From Candidatus Anoxychlamydiales bacterium (lineage in GTDB: Bacteria > Chlamydiota > Chlamydiia > Chlamydiales > SM23-39), in the NCBI GenBank assembly GCA_011064865.1, contig JAAKFX010000017.1:1-20531 (forward strand): 20,531 nt of DNA, read 5' to 3'. A program made the translations under genes and the position numbers. The notes under the pieces are model-generated. The model had not been told where the DNA came from and searched no databases. It saw only the letters and a list, made by a program, of their open reading frames with translations. Positions 8,196 to 15,053 of this stretch are shown here, in pieces (within the stretch, counting starts at the first letter, position 1; every line of letters starts with the position of its first letter).

Positions 8196-8810
8196 ATGAA
8201 AAAACAAATGAAAAGAATCGCAATTTTTGGAACCCACGGTTCTGCTAAAACTACTTTAGTATATAAACTTGCAACTTTTTATAAGATGAATGATAAAAAT
8301 GTCACGGTTATTCATGAAACAGCTCGTCAAAGCCCATTTCCTATTAATACCGATGTTGTTTATCAAACTACTCTTTTTGTTGTAGCATCGCAGCTTCAAA
8401 AAGAGCTGCAAGCAGAAGCTCAGGGATTTGAGATCGCTATATCTGATAGAGCCCCATCAGATGCTTTTATCTATTTAAATCATTTAAAAAGAGGGAATTC
8501 TTTGACAAGATCTTTAGAAGCCTTTTGCTTTGAATGGCTCAGACAGTATAATGTTTTAGTATATTTAGAGCCAACTGAGGGATATTCGATAACAGAAGAT
8601 GGAACTAGAGCGGTTGATACCGATTATCAATTAGATATTAGAAATGATTTTAGAGCTCAAGTTGCTAAAATGCAGCAAAAATATGATAATAAACTTAACA
8701 TTATTACAGCTGAATCTCATCAAATTTTTGATGAGAATAAATGTATAAAATTAATTGATCAAATCAATAGGAGTATAAATGAACAAGTTAGAGATTTTCA
8801 TATGGTGTAA
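8196..8810 (+). CDS. NadR/AAA_28-like P-loop nucleoside or nucleotide kinase
   Basis: This 204-residue P-loop protein resembles the AAA_28 group, which includes the ribosylnicotinamide kinase domain of NadR and many phage kinase-like ATPases. The Walker A is GTHGSAKT at residues 12-19, with Ala where Gly is usual before Lys. It is followed by an 'HETARQSPFPIN' segment typical of the group and a 'SDRAPSD' block near residue 83, matching the DR..D substrate/lid region. An R-D-rich C-terminal helix precedes 'RAQVAKM'. AGGAG lies six bases before the ATG. The last 32 bases overlap the start of a PnuC-like transporter gene. That link makes a nicotinamide riboside or related salvage kinase the most attractive guess. 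A deoxynucleotide kinase or a regulatory ATPase remains possible. Confidence 0.72.
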   Translation: MKKQMKRIAIFGTHGSAKTTLVYKLATFYKMNDKNVTVIHETARQSPFPINTDVVYQTTLFVVASQLQKELQAEAQGFEIAISDRAPSDAFIYLNHLKRGNSLTRSLEAFCFEWLRQYNVLVYLEPTEGYSITEDGTRAVDTDYQLDIRNDFRAQVAKMQQKYDNKLNIITAESHQIFDENKCIKLIDQINRSINEQVRDFHMV

Positions 8811-9033
8811 CACAGCAATTGCAATAATTGGTACTATTTTAAATGCAAAACAGATTCGTTTTGGATTTATTATATGGGCTATAACCAATGCTGTTTTTGT
8901 ATTTAATAATTTTTTTATTAGATCATATCCTCAAGCAGCACTATTTACAGTGTATTTAGGCTTATCTATATATGGCTATATTAGCTGGGGCAAAAGCGTT
9001 AAAAAGCCTGAAGAAGCTACAGACGCTAGTTAA
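8779..9033 (+). CDS. Half-size PnuC-like membrane transporter (SemiSWEET-sized, 3 TM)
   Basis: This 84-residue membrane protein has three hydrophobic segments near residues 5-21, 27-47 and 52-70 and a short charged tail. The pattern 'IIGTILNAKQIRFGFIIW', then 'TNAVFVFNNFF', then 'YPQAALFTVYLGLSIYGYISW' is that of PnuC-type vitamin transporters. A complete PnuC has about seven helices and over 200 residues, so this is one repeat unit. It would have to dimerise or oligomerise, as SemiSWEETs do. AGGAG at 8769-8773 gives a strong start at 8779, inside the kinase gene. The stop codon shares TTAA (9030-9033) with the convergent pseudouridine synthase stop, so there is no room for a separate terminator. 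A substrate of nicotinamide riboside fits the adjacent kinase. Thiamine and riboflavin are other PnuC-family substrates. Confidence 0.72.
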   Translation: MNKLEIFIWCNTAIAIIGTILNAKQIRFGFIIWAITNAVFVFNNFFIRSYPQAALFTVYLGLSIYGYISWGKSVKKPEEATDAS

Positions 9034-9749
9034 AAAATTTTTGAAATCTCATTTAAGCTAACTTTTTTAAAGTAGCCAAATGGGATATTAGATAATTTTA
9101 AATTGCCAATTCTCACTCTTTGAAGATCTATCAAAGTGAGGTTGGCTTTTTGAATAAATACTTTTATCTCTCTTTTCTTCCCTTCTAGTACTATTATTTT
9201 TAAAAGTTTTCTTCCAATTTTAAAAACTTTTTTCGGTTTTACAAATTTCTTTTCTACAAAACATCCTTTTGCAATTGTTTTTAAATGCTTTTCTAAAATC
9301 TTTTCTTTAACTTTTACAAAATATTCTTTTTCTAAATTATTAGATGGATGGATGATTTTATTCGCAAAATCTCCATCATTTGTAACGATTAAAAGTCCTG
9401 TAGTATCTTTATCTAATCTGCCAACTGTAAAAAGTTTAGCTTTGATGGTTTTAAATAAATCTGTAACTAAATACTCTTTTCTCTTTTTTGAGCTTTTTGC
9501 ACTTGTAGATATTTGATTTGAGCAGATAAATCCCTTTGGCTTATTTAAAATAAAATAGTATTTTTTCTCTTCTTTAACAATTTTATCATCTACTTTTACA
9601 ACATCTTTTTTTGGATCTACCAAAAATTGTGGCTGGTCTACGATTTTACCATTTACCTTAACGCCATTAGATATGATTATATCTTCAACTTTTCGTCTAG
9701 CTGCCACTCCTGCATGTGCTAAAAATTTATTTAATCTCATCTTTTCCAT
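9030..9749 (-). CDS. RsuA/RluB-family pseudouridine synthase
   Basis: This enzyme isomerises a specific uridine in rRNA to pseudouridine. An N-terminal S4 RNA-binding domain spans residues about 4-50 ('RLNKFLAHAGVAARRKVEDII'). The catalytic domain opens with 'YYFILNKPKGFICS' and carries 'GRLDKDTTGLLIVTNDGDF' from residue 110, with Asp113 as the catalytic nucleophile. The last block, 'LEGKKREIKVFIQKANL', corresponds to the usual EG.nrQvRrm motif, with E-I in place of Q-V. The length of 239 residues is standard. The start at 9749 has GAGA six bases upstream; Met4 is an alternative. The gene is divergent from gpmA, as CT723 sits beside CT722 in Chlamydia. Whether it modifies 23S (RluB-type) or 16S (RsuA-type) rRNA cannot be decided here. 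Confidence 0.9.
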   Translation of the reverse strand: MEKMRLNKFLAHAGVAARRKVEDIIISNGVKVNGKIVDQPQFLVDPKKDVVKVDDKIVKEEKKYYFILNKPKGFICSNQISTSAKSSKKRKEYLVTDLFKTIKAKLFTVGRLDKDTTGLLIVTNDGDFANKIIHPSNNLEKEYFVKVKEKILEKHLKTIAKGCFVEKKFVKPKKVFKIGRKLLKIIVLEGKKREIKVFIQKANLTLIDLQRVRIGNLKLSNIPFGYFKKVSLNEISKIF

Positions 9750-9802
9750 AATAATCTCATTTTTTGAACAACATTATACCTTAATTGTAAGATCGATTCA
9801 AC

Positions 9803-9830
9803 TTGCAGTTTTTAAAATTTTTGCTAATAT
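9803..9830 (+). promoter_or_regulatory. Possible extended -10 promoter of gpmA
   Basis: TAATAT at 9825-9830 is preceded by TG at 9822-9823, giving an extended -10. TTGCAG at 9803-9808 stands 16 bases upstream as a weak -35. The transcript would start near 9837 and leave a short leader before the AGGAGA of gpmA. Confidence 0.35.
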
Positions 9831-9856
9831 TAAAAATAATTAATAGGAGATATTTT

Positions 9857-10537
9857 ATGACAAAATTAATTTTAATGCGCCATGGTGAGAGCGTCTGGAA
9901 TAAAAAAAATCTTTTTACAGGGTGGGTTGATGTGCCTCTTTCCGATGGTGGTATGCAAGAAGCTATTGAAGGTGGTAAAAAAATTAAAGATATCCCTATA
10001 GATATCATCTTTATGTCTACTCTAATCAGAGCTCAAACAACTGGCTTTTTAGCTATGATGCAACACTCCACTACAAAAACTTTAGTTATCAATCATGAAA
10101 AAGGTAAACTCTTCGATTGGGGAACTATTTATAATGAGAAAACTAAAAAAGATATTATTGAGGTATTTTTCTCATGGCATCTAAACGAGAGAATGTACGG
10201 TGAGCTTCAAGGTAATAATAAAGATGAAATGAGAGCTAAATTTGGAAAAGAGCAAGTTCACATCTGGCGAAGAAGTTTCGATACAGCACCTCCAAACGGT
10301 GAGAGTTTAAAAATGACATCAGAGAGAACCCTTCCCTATTTCAAAGATACAATCTTGCCTCACTTAGATCAAAATAAAAATGTGTTCATTGCAGCTCATG
10401 GAAATTCTCTCAGATCTATCGTTATGTTTTTAGATAAATTAACTGGTGATGAGGTTGTGAAGTTGGAGATCCCAACAGGGGAGCCAATCATCTATGAATA
10501 TGAAAATAAAAAATTTATAAGAACAACTAAAATATAA
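9857..10537 (+). CDS. gpmA: 2,3-bisphosphoglycerate-dependent phosphoglycerate mutase
   Basis: This glycolytic enzyme interconverts 3- and 2-phosphoglycerate through a phosphohistidine. The RHGES motif lies at residues 8-12, with His9 as the phosphorylated residue. 'NLFTGWVDVPLSDGG' follows, then 'STLIRAQTT' with the phosphate-binding Arg. 'LNERMYGELQGNNK' carries the catalytic Glu near 116, and 'AAHGNSLRSIV' carries the second His at 181. The length of 226 residues matches the chlamydial type. The frame is open further upstream to 9803, but the start at 9857 is fixed by AGGAGA six bases before it and by the family N-terminus. It lies between the rluB-like gene (divergent) and an MFS transporter (convergent, six bases between stops). 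Confidence 0.96.
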   Translation: MTKLILMRHGESVWNKKNLFTGWVDVPLSDGGMQEAIEGGKKIKDIPIDIIFMSTLIRAQTTGFLAMMQHSTTKTLVINHEKGKLFDWGTIYNEKTKKDIIEVFFSWHLNERMYGELQGNNKDEMRAKFGKEQVHIWRRSFDTAPPNGESLKMTSERTLPYFKDTILPHLDQNKNVFIAAHGNSLRSIVMFLDKLTGDEVVKLEIPTGEPIIYEYENKKFIRTTKI

Positions 10538-10543
10538 AAGATT

Positions 10544-11869
10544 TTACTTTTTAAAAAATTTTTGAATTTCTAAAAAAGATTTACCTTTTGTTTCAGGGAC
10601 CTTTTTAATTGAGAAAATTAGGGCTAAAAAGCAAATTATAGAGAAGAAGAAAAATGTATTGGATTTTCCAAAAATATCTATTAAGGATAAGAATGAAGTT
10701 GCAACTAAGTAGTTAGATATCCAATTTACAAAAGTGGAAATACCAGCTGCTTTTCCTCGAATATTCATGGGATATATCTCTGAGTTGATAAGCCAGCTGA
10801 CAGAGCCGAGTCCTATTGCAAAAGAGGAGGTAAAACCCATAAGTGAGATCATTATATAGATAGGAAGATTGTGAGGATTTAAAAGAAAAGAAAAACTCAA
10901 AAAAAGCAAACATATAGTCATAGATAAGGTGCTAAAGATTATAAGAGGTCTTCTGCCGAGTTTATCGATTAGCCAAATAGATATTAATGATGCGAAAATA
11001 TTTACAATGCTTATTAAAGATGCAAATAACATAGCGCTGTGAGAGGTTATAACTCCTGAGGTTAAAAAAAGACTAGGTGCATAATATGTAACAATATTTA
11101 TACCGGTTATTTGCCTAAAGATATTTAAAGTTATACCAACTAAAAAAGCAGCTTTTACATTTTTAGAAAAAAGCTGAGATATTTTTACTTTTTTATGATT
11201 CTCTTTTTGAAAAATCTCACTTTTTTCAATATCAAATCTTACTTTTTTTAAAATTTGTGCAGCTTCATCTAGTTTGTTTTGATTTGCTAGAAAGCTAGGG
11301 GATTCTGGTATAAAAAAAAGTAAAATGAGCATTATAAATGCAAAAATTAAACCTATTAAAAAGATCGCTTGCCAATTCTCTGTTTTTAAAAAAAAGTAGG
11401 CGAAAATATTAGAAAGTAAAATTCCACAAACTAAAAATAGTTGATTGATCGATACCAATCTTCCGCGATATTTAGGATCTGATATCTCTGCTATATATAT
11501 AGGGACAACTGTTGAAAAAATACCGATTGCAAAACCAATTAAAGCTCTAGATGAAAAAAGAACAATTTTGTTTTTTGTTATTATAAATATAAATGTGCCT
11601 AAAAAAAGAGCAATAAGTGCATAGAAAAAAGTTTTTTTTCTACCAAAGATATCTGCTAAATAACCACCGAGATAAGAACCTAATATTGCACCTATTAAGA
11701 TAAAACTAACGAGCACCTGCTTTGAGATTATAGATAAATCAAACTCTTGAGATATAAAATGCAGAGCTCCTGAAATTGCAGCTGTGTGATAGCCGAAGAG
11801 TAGACCACCGATCGATGCAATGAGTGCATAAAATAGTGAATTTAAAATTTTTTTGTTTTTCTCTATCAT
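10544..11869 (-). CDS. Sugar porter family MFS transporter (hexose/pentose:H+ symporter-like)
   Basis: This 441-residue, 12-helix inner-membrane carrier belongs to the MFS sugar porter family. All family signatures are present: 'GGLLFGYHTAAISGA' from residue 21, 'GRKK' at 76, 'RALIGFAIG' and 'YIAEIS' in helix 4, 'PESPSFL' at 188, 'RQITGINIVTYYAP' at 252, 'DKLGRRP' at 302 and 'PETKGKSFLEIQ' at 425. Such proteins import free sugars such as glucose, galactose, xylose or arabinose with protons. The exact sugar cannot be read here. The ATG overlaps the birA stop as ATGA (11866-11869), so it is translated from the birA message. In Chlamydia, as I recall, the gpmA-to-birA interval carries no such transporter, so this looks like an addition. 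No sugar kinase gene is in the window. Confidence 0.93.
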   Translation of the reverse strand: MIEKNKKILNSLFYALIASIGGLLFGYHTAAISGALHFISQEFDLSIISKQVLVSFILIGAILGSYLGGYLADIFGRKKTFFYALIALFLGTFIFIITKNKIVLFSSRALIGFAIGIFSTVVPIYIAEISDPKYRGRLVSINQLFLVCGILLSNIFAYFFLKTENWQAIFLIGLIFAFIMLILLFFIPESPSFLANQNKLDEAAQILKKVRFDIEKSEIFQKENHKKVKISQLFSKNVKAAFLVGITLNIFRQITGINIVTYYAPSLFLTSGVITSHSAMLFASLISIVNIFASLISIWLIDKLGRRPLIIFSTLSMTICLLFLSFSFLLNPHNLPIYIMISLMGFTSSFAIGLGSVSWLINSEIYPMNIRGKAAGISTFVNWISNYLVATSFLSLIDIFGKSNTFFFFSIICFLALIFSIKKVPETKGKSFLEIQKFFKK

Positions 11870-12600
11870 TTATTAATAATATCGCCAGCTGCAAATGTAA
11901 TCATCTCTTTATTTGGCATATAGAGATTTAACTTTCCATCTGAGCTAATAGAATGCAAGCAGCCAATATACTGCTTTTGACCATCGAAAAAGGTGATTTT
12001 TTCGCCTTTGTAGAGAAGTAAGTTTTCAAACTCTTCATGAAATGGCTCAAATCCTTTTGCATTGAACATTTCTAAGTTTTTAGAAAATTCTTTTTTTAAA
12101 ATTTCTAAAAGCTCGTCTTTGTCCCAAGTTTTATTTGTAAAAGCTTTTAAAGAGGTTGCTCTTTGATCTATTTTTTCTAAAAATTCAGTTGAATTATTTA
12201 CATTTATACCAATTCCTAAAAAAACATCTGAAATATCGTTTTTTGTCTGAATCTCACATAAAACTCCAGAGAGCTTTTTGTTATCTAACATAACATCGTT
12301 TGGCCATTTTATTTTTGGATCTAAATTTTTAGCTCTTAAACAGTTTATGAAACTAAGAGCAATTATATGAGAGATACTTGTTAGATGAAGTGTTTTAGAT
12401 TTTAGCTGAAAACAAAAAGTAACACTTAAATTATTGTCTTTTTCAGTTAACCACTCTCTATTAAATCTGCCCCTTCCTTTAGTTTGCTCTTTAGCTGATA
12501 TGCAAGTAATTTTCTTCTTATCAAAAGATGAAACATTTTTTTTTGCATAATCTTGGGTAGAATCTATAGTTTTTAAAAAAATATCATCAAACTCCATCAT
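11866..12600 (-). CDS. birA: Biotin--[acetyl-CoA-carboxylase] ligase, without DNA-binding domain
   Basis: This enzyme activates biotin with ATP and attaches it to the biotin carboxyl carrier protein of acetyl-CoA carboxylase, the first step of fatty-acid synthesis. 'TIDSTQDYAK' near residue 11 and GRGRFNREW at 42-50 (biotinyl-AMP loop) mark the enzyme, with KWPNDV at 98-103 and 'LSGVLCEI' and 'LGIGINVN' later. A C-terminal SH3-like domain ends with 'FAAGDIINK'. It starts directly with the catalytic domain, so it is a monofunctional class I ligase with no repressor helix-turn-helix. AAGAG lies six bases before the first ATG; a second ATG follows immediately. It is divergent from rodA, as CT725 and CT726 are neighbours in Chlamydia. 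Confidence 0.93.
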   Translation of the reverse strand: MMEFDDIFLKTIDSTQDYAKKNVSSFDKKKITCISAKEQTKGRGRFNREWLTEKDNNLSVTFCFQLKSKTLHLTSISHIIALSFINCLRAKNLDPKIKWPNDVMLDNKKLSGVLCEIQTKNDISDVFLGIGINVNNSTEFLEKIDQRATSLKAFTNKTWDKDELLEILKKEFSKNLEMFNAKGFEPFHEEFENLLLYKGEKITFFDGQKQYIGCLHSISSDGKLNLYMPNKEMITFAAGDIINK

Positions 12601-12669
12601 AAAAAACTCTTTTTTGTTAAAGTAAGTTATATTAAAAAAAAAAATCTTAAGACGCTATAGTTTTTAAAT

Positions 12670-13788
12670 ATGTGGGATCATAGATATCTAAAAAATTTAG
12701 ATTTTAGACAAATATTTTTAATTCTTTTTTTAATGGGAATATCACTACTCGTAATCTCTTCTATGACTGATCAAAATCAAAATGTCTTTTTAACAAGATA
12801 TGTTAAAAATCAAATCCAATGGTTTGTTTTAGGTTGGGTTGTCTTTTTGTTTTTTGCAGGTTTTGATTATCGTAGATTTTTTCAGTGGACTTGGATTTTA
12901 TATTTTTTAATGATTTTTTTGCTACTCGGTCTCTATTTTGCAGCGCCTATTCAAAGAGTGCATAGATGGTATCGTCTGCCTCTAATCGGTATGAATATCC
13001 AACCATCTGAGCATGCAAAATTAATCGTTGTTTTTACCCTCGGTTGGTTTTTAGAAAAACAAAAAAATTATCAAAATGCTATGAGCACTTTGCAGTTAAT
13101 TTTAATAGTTGGAATCCCTTTTTTACTGATTTTAAAACAACCTGATTTAGGAACTGCTTTAGTTTTATATCCTATCACTTTAGCTATGTGCTATTTTGGC
13201 AATGTTAATAGAAAACTTATCTATAGTATGTCTGCTCTAGGCGTTATTATGCTAGTTTTTGTCTCTTTGATTTTTGGTGGAATATTATCTCACGAAAAGA
13301 TGAAACCATTTTTTACTTCATTTTTAAAAGAGTATCAATACGATAGACTCAATCCAAATACGTATCATCAAAAGGCTGCGCAAACAGCTATCGCAATTGG
13401 AGGGATTAGCGGCTCTGGTTGGAAAAAAAGTGAGTTTTCTGCTCAAAAATGGCTTCCTGCTGCTCATACCGATTCAGTTTTTGCATCTTTTGGAGAAGAA
13501 TTCGGAGCTATAGCTTTAATTTTTATTTTATTTATATTTTATCTTTTGATACACATTAGTTTTCAGGTGGTATCAAAAGCTAAAGATTATTATGCAAGGC
13601 TTTTAGCCTCAGGTATTGGTGTATATTTAGCTATGCATATCATCGTGAATATAGCAATGATGTGTGGATTTTTACCAATATCAGGTGTGCCACTGATATT
13701 AATTTCTTACGGAGGTAATTCTGTCTTGACAACTATGGCAGCTTTAGGAATATTACAAAGTATCTACAGCAGGAGATTTAGGTTTTGA
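12670..13788 (+). CDS. rodA: Rod-shape/peptidoglycan glycosyltransferase RodA (SEDS family)
   Basis: RodA is a polytopic membrane glycosyltransferase of the SEDS family that polymerises peptidoglycan with a partner class B penicillin-binding protein. In Chlamydiae it supports the division septum. About ten hydrophobic segments are visible. Family blocks are 'YRRFFQWTWIL', 'RVHRWYRLP' with 'NIQPSEHAKL' (usual 'QPSE..K'), 'KQPDLGTALV' (usual 'kQPDlGta'), 'AIAIGGISGSGW', 'LPAAHTDSVFASFGEEFG' (catalytic-region 'H.DFifa..gEe.G') and 'SGVPLILISYGGNSVL' near the C-terminus. The length of 372 residues is normal. There is no clear Shine-Dalgarno before 12670; TATAGT at 12656-12661 might be a -10 giving a very short leader. 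The stop overlaps the TTG start of the next gene. Confidence 0.95.
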   Translation: MWDHRYLKNLDFRQIFLILFLMGISLLVISSMTDQNQNVFLTRYVKNQIQWFVLGWVVFLFFAGFDYRRFFQWTWILYFLMIFLLLGLYFAAPIQRVHRWYRLPLIGMNIQPSEHAKLIVVFTLGWFLEKQKNYQNAMSTLQLILIVGIPFLLILKQPDLGTALVLYPITLAMCYFGNVNRKLIYSMSALGVIMLVFVSLIFGGILSHEKMKPFFTSFLKEYQYDRLNPNTYHQKAAQTAIAIGGISGSGWKKSEFSAQKWLPAAHTDSVFASFGEEFGAIALIFILFIFYLLIHISFQVVSKAKDYYARLLASGIGVYLAMHIIVNIAMMCGFLPISGVPLILISYGGNSVLTTMAALGILQSIYSRRFRF

Positions 13789-14276
13789 AATTTAAACATT
13801 ATTTTATCTTTGAGCCCAAAGCTTGGATAGGTGAAGGGGTTATTACTTTAAATATGGTCGAAGAAAGACTCAATTTTTTTACAAAATGGGCTGTAACTGA
13901 GCAAGATTTTGCAGGAAAAATTCAATCTGTACAAGAGCTTCAAATAAGTGGGATTTCAGAAAATATGCGAAATGAACTGACCTTTTTTGACTTTTCTGAG
14001 AATAAATTTTCTGTCGAAATGGAAAATTTAAATATCGGCAGAGTAGTCGGTGTTGGTGTTTTTGATGAAAAAATGATTGCGTGGGAATTTAGAGAAAATG
14101 ATCTTAACTTCGAAGGTTATGAAACTTATCATCTTCAAAAAGATGGATGTTATCTTATGCATGCTGAATATGTAACATCTGATCAATTTAGAACTCAAAT
14201 CGATGGAAAATTGTGGCAACCTCCAAAAACAATAGAAGATTCTAAAGATCAAAAAAATGAGACAGATGAAGGTTAA
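13785..14276 (+). CDS. Unrecognised cytosolic protein downstream of rodA (TTG start)
   Basis: I do not recognise this 163-residue protein. It starts at TTG 13785, which overlaps the rodA stop as TTGA, with AGGAG about nine bases upstream, so it is very likely translated from the rodA message. It has no signal peptide and no membrane segment. It is rich in aromatic residues and alternating patterns ('HYFIFEPKAWIGEGVITLN', 'YETYHLQKDGCYLMHAEYV'), suggesting a beta-sheet-rich or barrel-like fold. The C-terminus is acidic and probably disordered. It is followed after three bases by a BamE-like lipoprotein gene, forming rodA-hypothetical-lipoprotein. Codon use and composition match the neighbours, so it is a real gene, possibly specific to Chlamydiae. 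Confidence 0.8.
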   Translation: MKFKHYFIFEPKAWIGEGVITLNMVEERLNFFTKWAVTEQDFAGKIQSVQELQISGISENMRNELTFFDFSENKFSVEMENLNIGRVVGVGVFDEKMIAWEFRENDLNFEGYETYHLQKDGCYLMHAEYVTSDQFRTQIDGKLWQPPKTIEDSKDQKNETDEG

Positions 14277-14279
14277 CAT

Positions 14280-14651
14280 ATGAAAAATATCTTCTTTTTA
14301 ATATCTATTTCTCTTTTAGCCGTTTGGGGATGTGCATCAGGTTCAAAAGTTGTGACCCCTGATACATTCTCTCAAATCTCTGTTGGTATGACAACAGACG
14401 AGGTTGAGAAAAAACTTGGCAAACCATACTCTATTAAAAATTTAGAGGATAATGAAATTCAATATACCTATATAGAAAAAATGCCAATGGGTAAAAAAGT
14501 TGTCCAAGAAAGACACTATTTAATCAATTTTAGAAATAATAAGGTATCTGCTACTAAAGTACTGTATTACAATAGACCTTCTTATGAAGGAAATAGCTAT
14601 GAGATGCAAACCTCTTTAAATGAAGATAAAAAAGAGACTCAAAATAAGTAA
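14280..14651 (+). CDS. BamE/SmpA-like outer-membrane lipoprotein
   Basis: This 123-residue lipoprotein has a signal peptide ending AVWGC, with lipidated Cys18. The mature part contains 'FSQISVGMTTDEVEKKLGKP' from residue 30, the characteristic first block of SmpA/OmlA (BamE) domains. It then has 'YTYIEKMPMG' and a strand-rich 'RHYLINFRNNKVSATKV'. BamE stabilises the outer-membrane beta-barrel assembly complex. Other envelope lipoproteins share the fold, so BamE itself is not proven. A charged, probably disordered tail follows. AAGG stands about eight bases upstream of the ATG. It is third in the rodA unit, fitting an envelope-assembly role. The operon ends just after it in a cluster of hairpins. 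Confidence 0.8.
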   Translation: MKNIFFLISISLLAVWGCASGSKVVTPDTFSQISVGMTTDEVEKKLGKPYSIKNLEDNEIQYTYIEKMPMGKKVVQERHYLINFRNNKVSATKVLYYNRPSYEGNSYEMQTSLNEDKKETQNK

Positions 14652-14657
14652 AACCAT

Positions 14658-14721
14658 GTTTCTAGAAACTAAGTTTCTAAAAAACTAAGTTTTTAAAACC
14701 TAAGCCTTAAAGATAGGCTTA
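14658..14721. terminator. Convergent terminator region of stacked hairpins between the rodA unit and rpsJ
   Basis: Four short inverted repeats lie between the lipoprotein stop (14651) and the rpsJ stop (14722). They are GTTTCTAGAAAC at 14658-14669, GAAACTAAGTTTC at 14665-14677, AAAAACTAAGTTTTT centred on 14687, and TAAGCC/GGCTTA at 14701-14706 and 14716-14721. The last, read on the minus strand, follows the rpsJ stop directly and leads into a T-rich stretch. The first three serve the plus-strand transcript. Stems are short and AT-rich, so their strength is uncertain. Confidence 0.55.
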
Positions 14722-15045
14722 TTATGTCGCAGCTTTTATTTTAATATCAACACCAGCAGCTACAGGCAAAACTTTTAATTTGTCAATTGTGTCAGGTGTA
14801 GGATTTAATATATCTAAAAGTCTTAGATGTGTACGTGATTCAAATTGTTCTCTAGATTTTCTATCTACGTGAGGAGATCTAAGCACAGTAAATATCTCCT
14901 TTTTAGTAGGAAGAGGTATTGGCCCTACGACTCTTGCTCCCGTTCTTTTAGCCGTCTCAACAATGTCTTTGGTCGCTCTATCTAATAGACGTTGATCATA
15001 TGCTTTTAAACGAATTCTTATTTTGTTTTTTGGTTGTTTTGACAT
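14722..15045 (-). CDS. rpsJ: 30S ribosomal protein S10
   Basis: S10 is a component of the 30S head and also the NusE antitermination factor. 'KIRIRLKAYDQRLLDRA' at the start, 'GPIPLPTKK', 'FTVLRSPHVDRKSREQFE' and 'HLRLLDILNPT' are the standard S10 blocks. The length is 107 residues. The TAGGA that includes the fusA stop codon serves as ribosome site, eight bases before the ATG. It is last in the str operon, separated from the S10/spc ribosomal cluster it heads in many bacteria. In Chlamydia rpsJ also follows fusA (CT437-CT436). Confidence 0.98.
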   Translation of the reverse strand: MSKQPKNKIRIRLKAYDQRLLDRATKDIVETAKRTGARVVGPIPLPTKKEIFTVLRSPHVDRKSREQFESRTHLRLLDILNPTPDTIDKLKVLPVAAGVDIKIKAAT

Positions 15046-15053
15046 AGCTTTTC

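Noticed and set aside
9803..9856. Longer gpmA starting at 9803
   Set aside because: The extra 18 residues do not belong to the family. AGGAGA and the MTKLILMRHGES start fix the beginning at 9857.
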